Source: RGIG3528 sp963649295
Lineage (GTDB): Bacteria; Bacillota; Clostridia; Lachnospirales; Lachnospiraceae
Direction: 5' to 3'
Assembly (NCBI GenBank): GCA_963649295.1
Contig: CAVJHK010000007.1
Location: forward strand, 1-57,002
Length of the DNA stretch: 57,002 nucleotides
How positions within the stretch are numbered: position 1 is the stretch's first letter; every line of letters starts with the position of its first letter. A program made the translations under genes and the position numbers. Under the pieces are notes generated by a model that was given only the letters and a program-made list of their open reading frames with translations, was not told the origin of the DNA and did not search any database. Below are positions 49,800-57,002 of this stretch, piece by piece.

Positions 49800-52325
49800 T
49801 ATTCAATATCCTGAAGCGGCACTTTAACCGTATATTCATAATTGTAATCATAACCGACATTCACTTTCACCGCTTCCCATACCGCATAGAGCGTCACATC
49901 GCCAAAAAAATTATATCTTGTGTTTTTTAACACCATATCAGCGTCCGGATCACCTGTGGATTTGTTGTCGTAAGTCACTTTTTTGGTTGACCACCCCTTA
50001 AACATATATCCGTAGCGTGTAGGCTTCGGAAGGTCACCTATTAAATCATCGTATCTTACATACATATACTTAATATCCGCATTTTTTAGGTCCGTTGCGT
50101 CATATTTCCATTTTTCGCTGTAATCAAAAGTAATTTTATACGTTTTTCCGCTCCAATCGGGGTAAAGCGTAATGTCTTCGGAAAGCAAAAATATATCTCC
50201 GTTTTTGATTTTTTCTCCCGTCCCCAATTCCCGGGTATTCCAACCGATAAAATCAAAGCCGTATTTTTGAGCATCCGGAAGTGCATATTCTCCGGCAAGC
50301 TTTTCACCGTACGAAATTTTGACATAATACTTTTCACCGGGCTCCATATCCAAAATCTTTGCCTCTTCCCCCGGGTCAAGTGTTATCGTATATGTTTTTA
50401 TCGTCCAACAGCCCTTTACCGAAATGTCTTTCATATACAAAAATACATCCGAACCGTTTACATATTCTTTTTTTTCGTCATTTTCATCATCACTTATATA
50501 CCATCCCATAAATTCATATCCGTCACATTCCGGAATTACATTTAAGGGAATTATGTTTTTAAATTCCTTCCCGTATTTTGCCGTATATACCCCCGCTTTT
50601 TTTGAATCAATTCCCGCATTTGTCATATTTTGGGCTCCGTTTGGCCAATTGATATCCAGATTTATATCAAAAGCCATCGGTGAATATTTGGCAATAAGTG
50701 TTTCATTCGCCGCTATTTTAAATCTTTCTCCCAAAATCAATATGTCGCTTAAGCTTTTTGAATACCACCCCAAAAAAATATAACCTTTGTCTATTTCGGG
50801 AATCGGCAAATCACTAATATATGCATCATAAGAAACGGTCATGGTTATGTTTTCGCCCTTAATCACGGCATATGGTGCACTTTCCTTATTGAAATCAAAT
50901 GTAATATTAAATTTTTGAGGTTCATAGATTGCGTAAATTGTCCTTACTTCACCAAATCCCGAAAAGGAATATGTATCCCCGGGATAAAATTTCTGTCCGG
51001 TGCCGTTATAATTTTCGGCATAATACAAAAAGCTGTGTCCCTCTCTGTGGATTCCGTATTTTTCGGGTTCATACAATAAAACATTTTGCCCCTCTATCCA
51101 TGTCCCGATATAATCTTCGCTTGTATCGTCACATACGGTGCAGCATCCGTTTAAAATTCCGAGCGTACTTTTTGTACATGTATGGCTTAATATTTCGGGC
51201 TCCGAAGCCATCTCATCACCGCACACGATGCATTTATACAAATAGCAATAAATATCCCCGCCGCAGTTTTCACATGTACCGTATTTTTGTTTTGATTTTT
51301 TGTATTTGCATATATGTTCCGATTCGGAATCGAATTCGCCAAGCGGGCAAGTCCCCCAGCAGGCGTAAAGAATAATATGATTTTCGGAAATAAAATCAAT
51401 CGTATNNNNNNNNNNAAAAAAAAAAAAAAACATCTGAATCATCTCTCCCGATAATTCCTTTGTTCACCTCATACTTTTTTGTTGACCAATACCAAAAAAA
51501 ACAATTGTTTCTCTTTGGTATTTCATTTATTACATATACATCTCCGAGAGACGATTTTTGCGAAAAAATGTATTCACTCAGCGTTCTGTCATCTATGGTG
51601 ATATTTCCGCCGTTGCATTTATAATCAACAGTCAAATCAATATCAAGAATATAATCAAATTTAAGGTACTTTCCGTGTCCGTATATATCAATAATGTTGT
51701 CTTTTTGTGTTTGGTTTAACGAATAAAATCCCGAAAGTCTGTTTCCGTATGTATCGCGCCCGGAGCCTTTTTTTACATATACCGCCCACCCCGATGCCTC
51801 GCAATCGTCAAGACTGTCCCAATAATTGTTTTGGTCGGAATCATAATTATACGGTCCCACATATTTTTTTCTTGAATAGATTTTGACAATGGGGTTAAAT
51901 TTTACCGTGACATATTTTATATTGTTTGTATCCGCATTGCCTTCAAGATATTCTTTTATTTTTGAGTCATAATTTTCTTCAAAATAAAGCTTGCTGTCAT
52001 CCCCCGTATTAACATAAGTTGCAATTCGGGTGCCGTTTAATTCAAGATAATATGTTCCCTCTACAGAAGAATTTGATGTTCCGCTTTCAAACGGGATTTC
52101 CTTAATTGTTTCTCCCGTCAAAGTATTTATAACATAAAAATTCATATAAGTTCTGAATGTAATATATTCGCTTCCGATTCCCGAAAAAGATGTATCGACT
52201 TCTTTTATTTTTCCGTTTTCCGAATATATTACATCGGCGTATACCATGTGATTTAAAAAAAACAAACAGCATATAAATCCCACAACCGCCATAAAGCATA
52301 TGACATACCTTTTTTTAATAATCAT
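49799..52325 (-). CDS. Secreted InlB B-repeat protein, interrupted by an assembly gap
   Basis: One gene read in two parts around the N gap at 51406. Part one (from ATG 52325) has a signal peptide (MIIKKRYVICFMAVVGFICC) and about 300 residues of unrecognised beta-rich sequence ending IIGRDDSD; a poly-T artefact then encodes phenylalanines. Part two resumes with TIDFISENHIILYACWG, has several CxxC pairs (CENCGG, CIVCGD, CCTVCDD) and then about five InlB-type repeats (GYIFLGWYSK, YEFMGWYIS, FDFIGWNTR, YMFKGWSTK, VTLYAVWEA). Neither start nor end suggests a sortase or helix anchor. The start overlaps the lipoprotein gene by 11 bases. Total length depends on the true gap size. Confidence 0.7.
51406..51415. 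other. Scaffold gap (10 N) inside the InlB-repeat gene
   Basis: Ten Ns followed by a run of 15 A. The homopolymer is probably a contig-end artefact; the reading frame on both sides belongs to one protein. True length is unknown. Confidence 0.95.
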
Positions 52326-53490
52326 AATAAGGTCCGTCCTTAATATAAAGGGGAGCGGGATAACCTGTCGCAACATTCTTAAACCAAATGGCATCCTCAT
52401 ACAAAAATCCTATTTCAAGTGCGTATTTTGTCCCCGACCACCTGTTTAAGGAGCCGTCCGAATTGCAAAGATAGCCTTCCCGCATCCAGCCGTCCGTAAA
52501 CCTGAAATAAAAATTCATATATTCGCTGAATTTGCTGTAACAATATACGCCGTATTCAAAAGAGCCGTCAGAAGCATAATTTCTTGTCACTCCCGATTCC
52601 TTTGCGATAATTTTAGATGTTCCATCCGGATAATCAATATAAATATGCGGCTGATGGGTATATTCATGGATTGTCGTTCCGTCAGGTTCTGTTCGATATA
52701 TACAGGATTCTCCGCTTTTTGAATAAGTGTCCACCTGAAGTTTTTGGCCGCTTGAATACCATGTAATTGTTCTTGTTGCAGCCGCTGCACCGTCCTGTGC
52801 CGGAATATTTTCCACCGTTGTCCTTAAAATTTCTCCCGTAATCTGCGGATAAACCGTTACCGTCGGTCTGGAAGCAACTGTCGGAGTGGGAGTTTTGGTA
52901 GGACGCAAGGTAGCGGTCGGCGTCACCGTAAATGTGGGTGTCGGAGTAAACGTCGGTGTTACCGTAAACGTCGGCGTCACCGTAAACGTAGGGGTCACAG
53001 TAAACGTAGGTGTCACCGTAAACGTAGGTGTCACTGTAAACGTAGGCGTCACCGTAAACGTAGGTGTCACAGTAAATGTAGGTGCCATAGTAGGTGTCAC
53101 AGTAAACGTGGGTGTCACAGTAGGTGTCACCGTAAACGTGGGCGTCACAGTAAATGTGGGCGTAATAGTAAATACAGGCATAGGGGTAAGCACAGATGCC
53201 CGCGTAACGGCCGGAGTCAAAATAAATGCCTTAGACGGCATAGGTGTCTTTGTCGATATATTTGTAGGTGTTAAAGCAGATGTGGCTGTCGATATGGGGG
53301 GCGTTGTAAAAACAGATAAAGAATTTAAATTTTTTTGAAAATTTGAAGAATCACTTAAATCGGTTGTCGATATTTCGCCAAACAGCTTTATAAGAAGTCT
53401 GTCCTTCCATGTCATATCGCACCCGGCAAGCGTCATACAAACCACAAGAAGCATACAAAGCTTTCTGAAACGCGAACATTTTGTTTTCAT
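52315..53490 (-). CDS. Lipoprotein with Thr/Pro-rich repeat stalk and unknown C-terminal domain
   Basis: 391 residues from ATG 53490 (MKTKCSRFRKLCMLLVV), chosen for AAGGGG upstream. Lipobox LAGC near residue 24 predicts membrane anchoring by lipidation. Residues about 75-215 are low-complexity Thr/Pro/Val, mostly FTVTPT hexapeptides, resembling an extended wall-spanning stalk. The C-terminal 175 residues form a compact domain (ITWYSSGQKLQVDTYSKSGE, IYRTEPDGTTIHEYT, FRFTDGWMREGYL) with YD-like short strands, unrecognised. It is the first gene of the operon with two secreted InlB-repeat proteins, so it may anchor them; that is inference. Confidence 0.8.
   Translation of the reverse strand: MKTKCSRFRKLCMLLVVCMTLAGCDMTWKDRLLIKLFGEISTTDLSDSSNFQKNLNSLSVFTTPPISTATSALTPTNISTKTPMPSKAFILTPAVTRASVLTPMPVFTITPTFTVTPTFTVTPTVTPTFTVTPTMAPTFTVTPTFTVTPTFTVTPTFTVTPTFTVTPTFTVTPTFTVTPTFTPTPTFTVTPTATLRPTKTPTPTVASRPTVTVYPQITGEILRTTVENIPAQDGAAAATRTITWYSSGQKLQVDTYSKSGESCIYRTEPDGTTIHEYTHQPHIYIDYPDGTSKIIAKESGVTRNYASDGSFEYGVYCYSKFSEYMNFYFRFTDGWMREGYLCNSDGSLNRWSGTKYALEIGFLYEDAIWFKNVATGYPAPLYIKDGPYYDY
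52915..53172. repeat. 18-bp tandem repeat array coding for FTVTPT units
   Basis: About a dozen 18-bp units (plus-strand form GTAAACGTAGGTGTCACC with variants), in frame with the lipoprotein gene. Units differ at synonymous positions, and two are shortened or altered (VTPT, MAPT), so the array is not freshly expanded. Unit number may vary between strains. Confidence 0.85.
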
Positions 53491-53531
53491 TTTGGTCCCC
53501 TTAATACAATTTTTCGACAAGAAATTTTTTC

Positions 53532-53568
53532 TTATAAAAGCGGTCCAAATCCGGGGCCGCTTTTATAA
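53532..53568 (-). promoter_or_regulatory. Hairpin in the 5' leader of the lipoprotein operon
   Basis: TTATAAAAGCGG and CCGCTTTTATAA pair perfectly over 12 bases around a 13-base loop. It lies 42 bases before the start codon. On the minus strand it is followed by GAAAAAA rather than T, so it is not a standard terminator; mRNA stability or control is possible. Confidence 0.6.
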
Positions 53569-53614
53569 AATATATTTTTTCATAACCCCCCGTGCATATG
53601 CATAATAATGCAAC

Positions 53615-53653
53615 ACACATGTATACTATAACATGTGTAACAAATTATAACAA
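53615..53653 (-). promoter_or_regulatory. Promoter of the lipoprotein operon with -10 inside a dyad
   Basis: Minus-strand TTGTTA (53653-53648), 17-base spacer, TATAGT (53630-53625). The -10 lies in the centre of a perfect 8-bp-arm dyad, ACACATGT-N8-ACATGTGT (53615-53638), so a protein bound to the dyad would block polymerase. Confidence 0.65.
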
Positions 53654-53710
53654 GCCTTTATTACTCTTCTAAGTGTAGAAAAACAAGCCGATTTTTTGTG
53701 CAAAATATAC

Positions 53711-53739
53711 AAAAAAAGAAGGACAAACAAATGTCCTTC
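53711..53739 (-). terminator. Intrinsic terminator of the GH105 gene
   Basis: Minus-strand GAAGGACA and TGTCCTTC form a perfect 8-bp stem with a 6-base loop followed by seven T, 38 bases after the GH105 stop. Confidence 0.9.
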
Positions 53740-53776
53740 CTTATAATCGGCTTATAGTAAATATATTTTTGGAGAC

Positions 53777-54949
53777 TTATCTTTCAACCATTACTTTTTC
53801 GGTATATGCAAGAAGTAACGGTGCAACGCCCTTTGCGTCATCGTTTACCACAGGCTCCGACATATAATATGCGAAGGTGCCGTCACGCATTGCTTTTCCG
53901 CCAAGTCCCGCAACAAGACAAATACCGCCGAGATGAAGCTCATCATTTTCTGAGGACAGATATTTATCGCAAATTCCGTCAAAAGCTTCATCCGCATATT
54001 TTTTGTAAGATTTGTCAAGAATCTTAAGACGTACCCCCTTATATATCGCATATGCAAAAATAGCACTTCCGCTTGTCTCAAGATAATTCCCCTTTTCGGT
54101 CATGCCGCCCATATTGACAACCTGGTACCACATTCCGGATTCATCCCGGTACTTAAGCATTGCATCTATGAGTCTTACAAAAGCATCCCTAAGGCTTGCA
54201 AAAAAATCACCCATAATACCGTTTTGCATCAAAATATCGGCGGAATCAAGGAGTGCCATCGAATACCATCCGAGCGCCCTGAGCCAGAAATTATTTGAAA
54301 GTCCCGTAACACGGTCACACCAAAAGGCTTCTCTTGAAGCATCATATGCATGATACAAAAGCCCCGAACGCGCATCCAGCATGTTTTTTTGCACAAGATC
54401 AAACTGATTTTTGATATCGTCAAGATTTTTCGACGAATTGAATCTTATCTCATAAAGAAGATAAAAAGGCATGCACATATAAAGTCCGTCAAGCCAAACC
54501 TGATTCGGATAAATTTGTTTATGCCAGAAACTCCCTTCTTTGGTTCTCGGCATCATTGCGATTTGAGAATAAACATTGTCAAGCGCTTTTTTGTACTTTT
54601 CCTTTTTTGTCAAATCATACAGTTCAAAAAGTGTTTTTCCGGCATTCAAATCATACAGTTCAAAAAGTGTTTTTCCGGCATTTATATCGTCAAGATTTAA
54701 ATTCATGGGATTGTAGCCGTCAATCGATCCGTCATCTTTTACCCTGAAATCCGTAAAGCCATCGGCAAAATCAAGATATTTCTTATCGTTCGTCAAATAA
54801 TACATTTGAAGAACGGCTTTTATCATGCAGCCGTCAATATAGTTCCATGTGCACTTCTTGCCTTCCCTTATCTTTTCGATATTCCAAAGAGGCTCCTCGG
54901 GCGTGCTTTTTAAAAGCAGCTCATCAATATACTTTACAAAAAGATCCAT
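53777..54949 (-). CDS. GH105 unsaturated rhamnogalacturonyl hydrolase (YteR/YesR type)
   Basis: 390 residues, cytoplasmic (no signal). (alpha/alpha)6-barrel family that removes unsaturated galacturonate from rhamnogalacturonan or pectin oligomers. YPNQVWLDGLYMCMPFYLLYE (about 147-167) contains the catalytic Asp; FWCDRVTGLSNNFWLRALGWYSMAL and GSAIFAYAIYKGV are typical. The product feeds KduI/KdgK in this window. A 12-residue stretch (LNAGKTLFELYD) occurs twice in a row near residues 90-115 because of a perfect 36-bp duplication, in a place where homologues have one copy. It may disturb the barrel, or be an assembly error. Monocistronic, with its own terminator and an upstream palindrome. Confidence 0.92.
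   Translation of the reverse strand: MDLFVKYIDELLLKSTPEEPLWNIEKIREGKKCTWNYIDGCMIKAVLQMYYLTNDKKYLDFADGFTDFRVKDDGSIDGYNPMNLNLDDINAGKTLFELYDLNAGKTLFELYDLTKKEKYKKALDNVYSQIAMMPRTKEGSFWHKQIYPNQVWLDGLYMCMPFYLLYEIRFNSSKNLDDIKNQFDLVQKNMLDARSGLLYHAYDASREAFWCDRVTGLSNNFWLRALGWYSMALLDSADILMQNGIMGDFFASLRDAFVRLIDAMLKYRDESGMWYQVVNMGGMTEKGNYLETSGSAIFAYAIYKGVRLKILDKSYKKYADEAFDGICDKYLSSENDELHLGGICLVAGLGGKAMRDGTFAYYMSEPVVNDDAKGVAPLLLAYTEKVMVER
54610..54681. repeat. Perfect 36-bp tandem duplication inside the GH105 gene
   Basis: Copies 54610-54645 and 54646-54681 are identical and in frame, duplicating 12 codons. Absence of any divergence indicates a very recent event or an assembly artefact. Confidence 0.95.
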
Positions 54950-55257
54950 TAAAAATACCTTCCCTTTATTTTTTTATTTTATATTTTGATATTGCGATCA
55001 AAATATATTTGACGCAAACGTACCTGGCTTACTGCGTCGGAAATCCAAAAAAATGATTTTGAATCAGAAGCACAGACTTTCAAACCAAGTATCTTATATA
55101 TAATACATTACAACACTGAAAATGGCAAGAAATGCACAGAATTCCGCAACTTTTTCAAGAATCATTGTTAAAATTAATCTTCATATGCATTTTTGTTGCA
55201 AACACAAGCAGCGACAAACGACAATAATAAAAAAAACTTATCAATACAATTTCGGAC
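54950..55257. other. Intergenic region between GH105 and the pyrBI promoter
   Basis: A+T-rich, no credible coding frame, divergent from GH105 (minus) and pyrB (plus). It holds a 26-bp palindrome at its left end, a weak GACGCA...TGCGTC inverted repeat near 55010-55036, and no recognisable riboswitch or tRNA. Confidence 0.6.
54981..55006 (-). promoter_or_regulatory. 26-bp palindrome upstream of GH105
   Basis: ATATTTTGAT and ATCAAAATAT are exact reverse complements around ATTGCG, 32 bases before the GH105 start codon. Probably an operator for a dimeric regulator of the pectin gene; no clear -35/-10 pair could be fixed around it. Confidence 0.6.
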
Positions 55258-55286
55258 TTGTTTTTATAACGCGCATATATTAAAAT
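55258..55286 (+). promoter_or_regulatory. Candidate promoter of pyrBI
   Basis: TTGTTT (55258-55263), 17-base spacer, TAAAAT (55281-55286), giving a leader of about 110 bases. A second TATAAT (55324-55329) with no good -35 is an alternative. No PyrR-type attenuator with a T-run was found before pyrB. Confidence 0.45.
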
Positions 55287-55400
55287 GTCCGAAAGTCGAA
55301 ACGTTTTTTACCCGGGCGTAATCTATAATGCCACCCAATAATTTTACCGATATCCGTTTTGACTTTAGCACATTTAAAATTCTGCCCCAAGGGAGGTACC

Positions 55401-56333
55401 ATGTTAAGACATATCATAAGTCCGAGCGACCTTTCCGTCTCGGATATCTCATCTCTCATCGAACTTGCAAACGACATGTATTCAAACCCGTCAAATTATT
55501 CATCCAAGTGCAAAGGAAAAAAATTAGCCACTTTATTTTATGAACCAAGTACCCGCACCCGTTTAAGCTTTGAAGCAGCAATGCTTAACTTAGGGGGCAG
55601 TGTTCTTGGTTTTTCTTCTGCCGATTCGTCGTCGGCCACAAAGGGTGAAAGCGTTGCAGACACAATAAGGGTAATTTCCTCTTATGCAGACATATGCGCC
55701 ATGCGCCATCCCAAAGAAGGCGCGCCGTCGGTTGCCGCAATGCACTCGTCAATTCCCGTAATAAATGCGGGCGACGGCGGTCACAACCATCCGACCCAAA
55801 CTCTCACCGATCTTTTTACAATAAACAAATTAAAGAAAAGATTAAACAATCTCACAATCGGCTGCTGCGGAGATTTAAAGTTTGGGCGCACAGTCCACTC
55901 TCTCATAAATGCCATGTCAAAATATACCGGCATAAAATTTGTTCTTATTTCCCCGGAAGAATTAAAAATTCCCAACTATTTGCGCACGGAAACATTAGTC
56001 GAAAACAATATCGAATTTAAGGAAGTGTCGTCACTTGAAGATGTCTTACCGACACTTGACATTCTTTATATGACAAGAGTTCAGCGTGAACGCTTTTTTA
56101 ACGAAGAAGACTATATAAGATTAAAGGACAGCTTTATCCTCGACTCCGAAAAGATGAAGCTTGCAAAGCCCGATATGCTTGTAATGCATCCTCTCCCGAG
56201 AGTAAACGAAATTTCCGTGGAAGTTGACCGTGACCCCCGCGCCGTTTATTTTAAGCAGGCCGAGCTCGGCGTTTACATAAGAATGGCACTCATACTCACG
56301 CTCCTTACCGAAGCCGAAAAGAAAGAAGGTTGA
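55401..56333 (+). CDS. pyrB: Aspartate carbamoyltransferase catalytic subunit
   Basis: 310 residues from ATG 55401 (MLRHIISPSDLSV), four bases after GGGAGG. Committed step of pyrimidine synthesis: carbamoyl phosphate plus aspartate. Carbamoyl-phosphate-binding YEPSTRTRLSFEAAM (about 50), MRHPKEGA, DGGHNHPTQTLTDLFTI (about 131) and MHPLPRVNEIS near 265 are all intact. pyrI follows one base later. Confidence 0.98.
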   Translation: MLRHIISPSDLSVSDISSLIELANDMYSNPSNYSSKCKGKKLATLFYEPSTRTRLSFEAAMLNLGGSVLGFSSADSSSATKGESVADTIRVISSYADICAMRHPKEGAPSVAAMHSSIPVINAGDGGHNHPTQTLTDLFTINKLKKRLNNLTIGCCGDLKFGRTVHSLINAMSKYTGIKFVLISPEELKIPNYLRTETLVENNIEFKEVSSLEDVLPTLDILYMTRVQRERFFNEEDYIRLKDSFILDSEKMKLAKPDMLVMHPLPRVNEISVEVDRDPRAVYFKQAELGVYIRMALILTLLTEAEKKEG

Positions 56334-56334
56334 C

Positions 56335-56754
56335 ATGTTAAATATAAGCGGATTAAACGAAGGATATGTTCTCGATCACATAAAGCCCGGCGAATGCATG
56401 GAAATATACATGTGGCTCGGTCTTGACAAGCTTGAAACCGAGGTTGCCCTAATAAAAAATGTCAAGTCAAAGAAAATGGGCAAAAAGGACATAATCAAAA
56501 TTGAGGGGAATTACGATATCAATTTTGACATGCTCGGTGTCATGGATCCCAACATAACAATAGACGTAATAAAAGACGGCAAAATTATTGAAAAAAGAAA
56601 GCCTGCCATGCCCGAATTTGTCGAAGGCATAATAAAATGCAAAAATCCCCGCTGCATAACAACAATCGAGCAGGGAATAGTTCAAAAATTCAAACTTTCC
56701 GGAAAATCCGGAAAATACAGATGCGTTTATTGCGAACAGAGCTTTAAGCATTAA
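56335..56754 (+). CDS. pyrI: Aspartate carbamoyltransferase regulatory subunit
   Basis: 139 residues. The N-terminal allosteric nucleotide-binding domain (DHIKPGECMEIYMWLGLDKL) is followed by a C-terminal zinc domain with four cysteines: CKNPRC (C-x4-C) and CVYC (C-x2-C), which contacts PyrB. Makes the E. coli-like allosteric holoenzyme possible. One base from pyrB, so coupled translation. A strong terminator follows. Confidence 0.96.
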   Translation: MLNISGLNEGYVLDHIKPGECMEIYMWLGLDKLETEVALIKNVKSKKMGKKDIIKIEGNYDINFDMLGVMDPNITIDVIKDGKIIEKRKPAMPEFVEGIIKCKNPRCITTIEQGIVQKFKLSGKSGKYRCVYCEQSFKH

Positions 56755-56777
56755 AATCGCACTTCTGTTTCAAAAAC

Positions 56778-56819
56778 AATCCGTCGCTTTTTAAATAAAA
56801 AGCGACGGATTATTTTAAT
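56778..56819. terminator. Bidirectional terminator after pyrI
   Basis: AATCCGTCGCTTTTT and AAAAAGCGACGGATT form a perfect 15-bp stem with a 4-base loop; ATTTTAAT follows on plus and GTTTTTG on minus. It separates pyrI from the converging minus-strand gene. Confidence 0.9.
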
Positions 56820-56877
56820 CGATGCAACTTAATAGATTTTCGCTTACAAAACTTAAAAAAGTTAATTTTGCTTTCTT

Positions 56878-57002
56878 TTAATTTTGTTGTTCTTCTTCCG
56901 TATCATTTTCATTGACGTCACGGTCATTCTTTATCGTTTCGTCGATTTTTTCTTTCAGGTCCTTTTTCCCTTTTACGCCTGTCTTAATCGAATCGATAAT
57001 AT
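56878..57002 (-). CDS. C-terminal end of an unknown protein (runs off window)
   Basis: Forty codons open to the window edge, ending TEEEQQN and a TAA at 56880-56878. The visible part (IIDSIKTGVKGKKDLKEKID, then an acidic tail) is highly charged and not recognisable. The other two minus-strand frames contain stops here, which supports this frame, and a shared terminator follows 59 bases later. Confidence 0.6.
   Translation of the reverse strand, partial: IIDSIKTGVKGKKDLKEKIDETIKNDRDVNENDTEEEQQN

Noticed and set aside
49799..52325. Two separate genes on either side of the gap at 51406
   Set aside because: The left part has a signal peptide but no stop before the gap, and the right part has no start signal after it; both are in one transcript frame broken only by Ns and a homopolymer.
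52915..53172. CRISPR-like regularly spaced repeats
   Set aside because: Units are contiguous 18-mers in frame with a protein, without spacers of unrelated sequence, and no cas genes are near.
52886..53338. Plus-strand frame encoding a Gly/Val/Asn repeat protein
   Set aside because: Antisense of the FTVTPT repeat array; repeats open several frames. The minus frame has a lipobox, ribosome binding site and non-repetitive C-terminal domain.
55024..55250. Riboswitch or structured RNA upstream of pyrB
   Set aside because: Only weak scattered inverted repeats and no terminator-like T-run; no known riboswitch core could be recognised by eye.

Overview
The window looks like chromosomal DNA of an A+T-rich, Gram-positive anaerobe of the class Clostridia, most likely a Lachnospiraceae member. 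The evidence is the gene set: Asp23/NusB/XseA/XseB/IspA/Dxs/TlyA/NadK/ArgR/RecN order, short HisG with HisZ, type III glutamine synthetase, surface pullulanase, and strong AGGAGG-type ribosome binding sites. Three runs of exactly 10 Ns (5276, 11181, 51406) mark scaffold joins in a draft or metagenome assembly. No tRNA, rRNA, CRISPR array, transposase or integrase was seen.

Layout. 1-13.5 kb (all minus strand): housekeeping run asp23-nusB-xseA-xseB-ispA-dxs-tlyA-nadK-argR, then yebC and a 1365-residue secreted Ig-like (Big_2) protein wedged between argR and the edge-truncated recN. 13.7-15.2 kb: an isolated two-gene ABC ATPase operon with no permease; one ATPase carries an AbrB-like tail. 15.4-21.3 kb: histidine operon hisZ-G-D-B-A-IE with a near-consensus promoter and a perfect 19-bp inverted repeat at the predicted transcript start; the HisIE protein carries a degenerate HisF-like barrel. 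21.3-36.4 kb: a long co-oriented run of DUF624 protein, glgB, glnN, ABC-F, a degenerate GH13 protein, TraX-like protein, unknown, relQ, RsmF-type methyltransferase, two pseudouridine synthases and recU, i.e. glycogen/nitrogen metabolism leading into stringent response and rRNA modification.

36.5-41.8 kb: membrane-anchored pullulanase (minus) divergent from a three-gene polar amino acid ABC importer (plus), with a structured control region between them. 41.9-47.2 kb: hexuronate/pectin catabolism (kduI, kdgK, uxaA on minus; uxaC divergent on plus). 47.3-53.5 kb: a tightly coupled minus-strand operon of unknown function encoding a lipoprotein with a Thr/Pro repeat stalk and two secreted InlB-repeat proteins, one with His/Cys-rich modules. 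53.8-55.0 kb: GH105 unsaturated rhamnogalacturonyl hydrolase with a 36-bp in-frame tandem duplication. 55.4-56.8 kb: pyrB-pyrI on plus. 56.9 kb to end: the C-terminus of an unknown minus-strand gene.

Together the genes describe a plant-polysaccharide user: starch via pullulanase, pectin via GH105, KduI, KdgK, UxaC and UxaA, glycogen storage via GlgB. The best candidates for something undescribed are the lipoprotein/InlB-repeat operon, the HisF-like domain fused to HisIE, the catalytically depleted GH13 protein, and the permease-less ABC pair with its AbrB-like tail.
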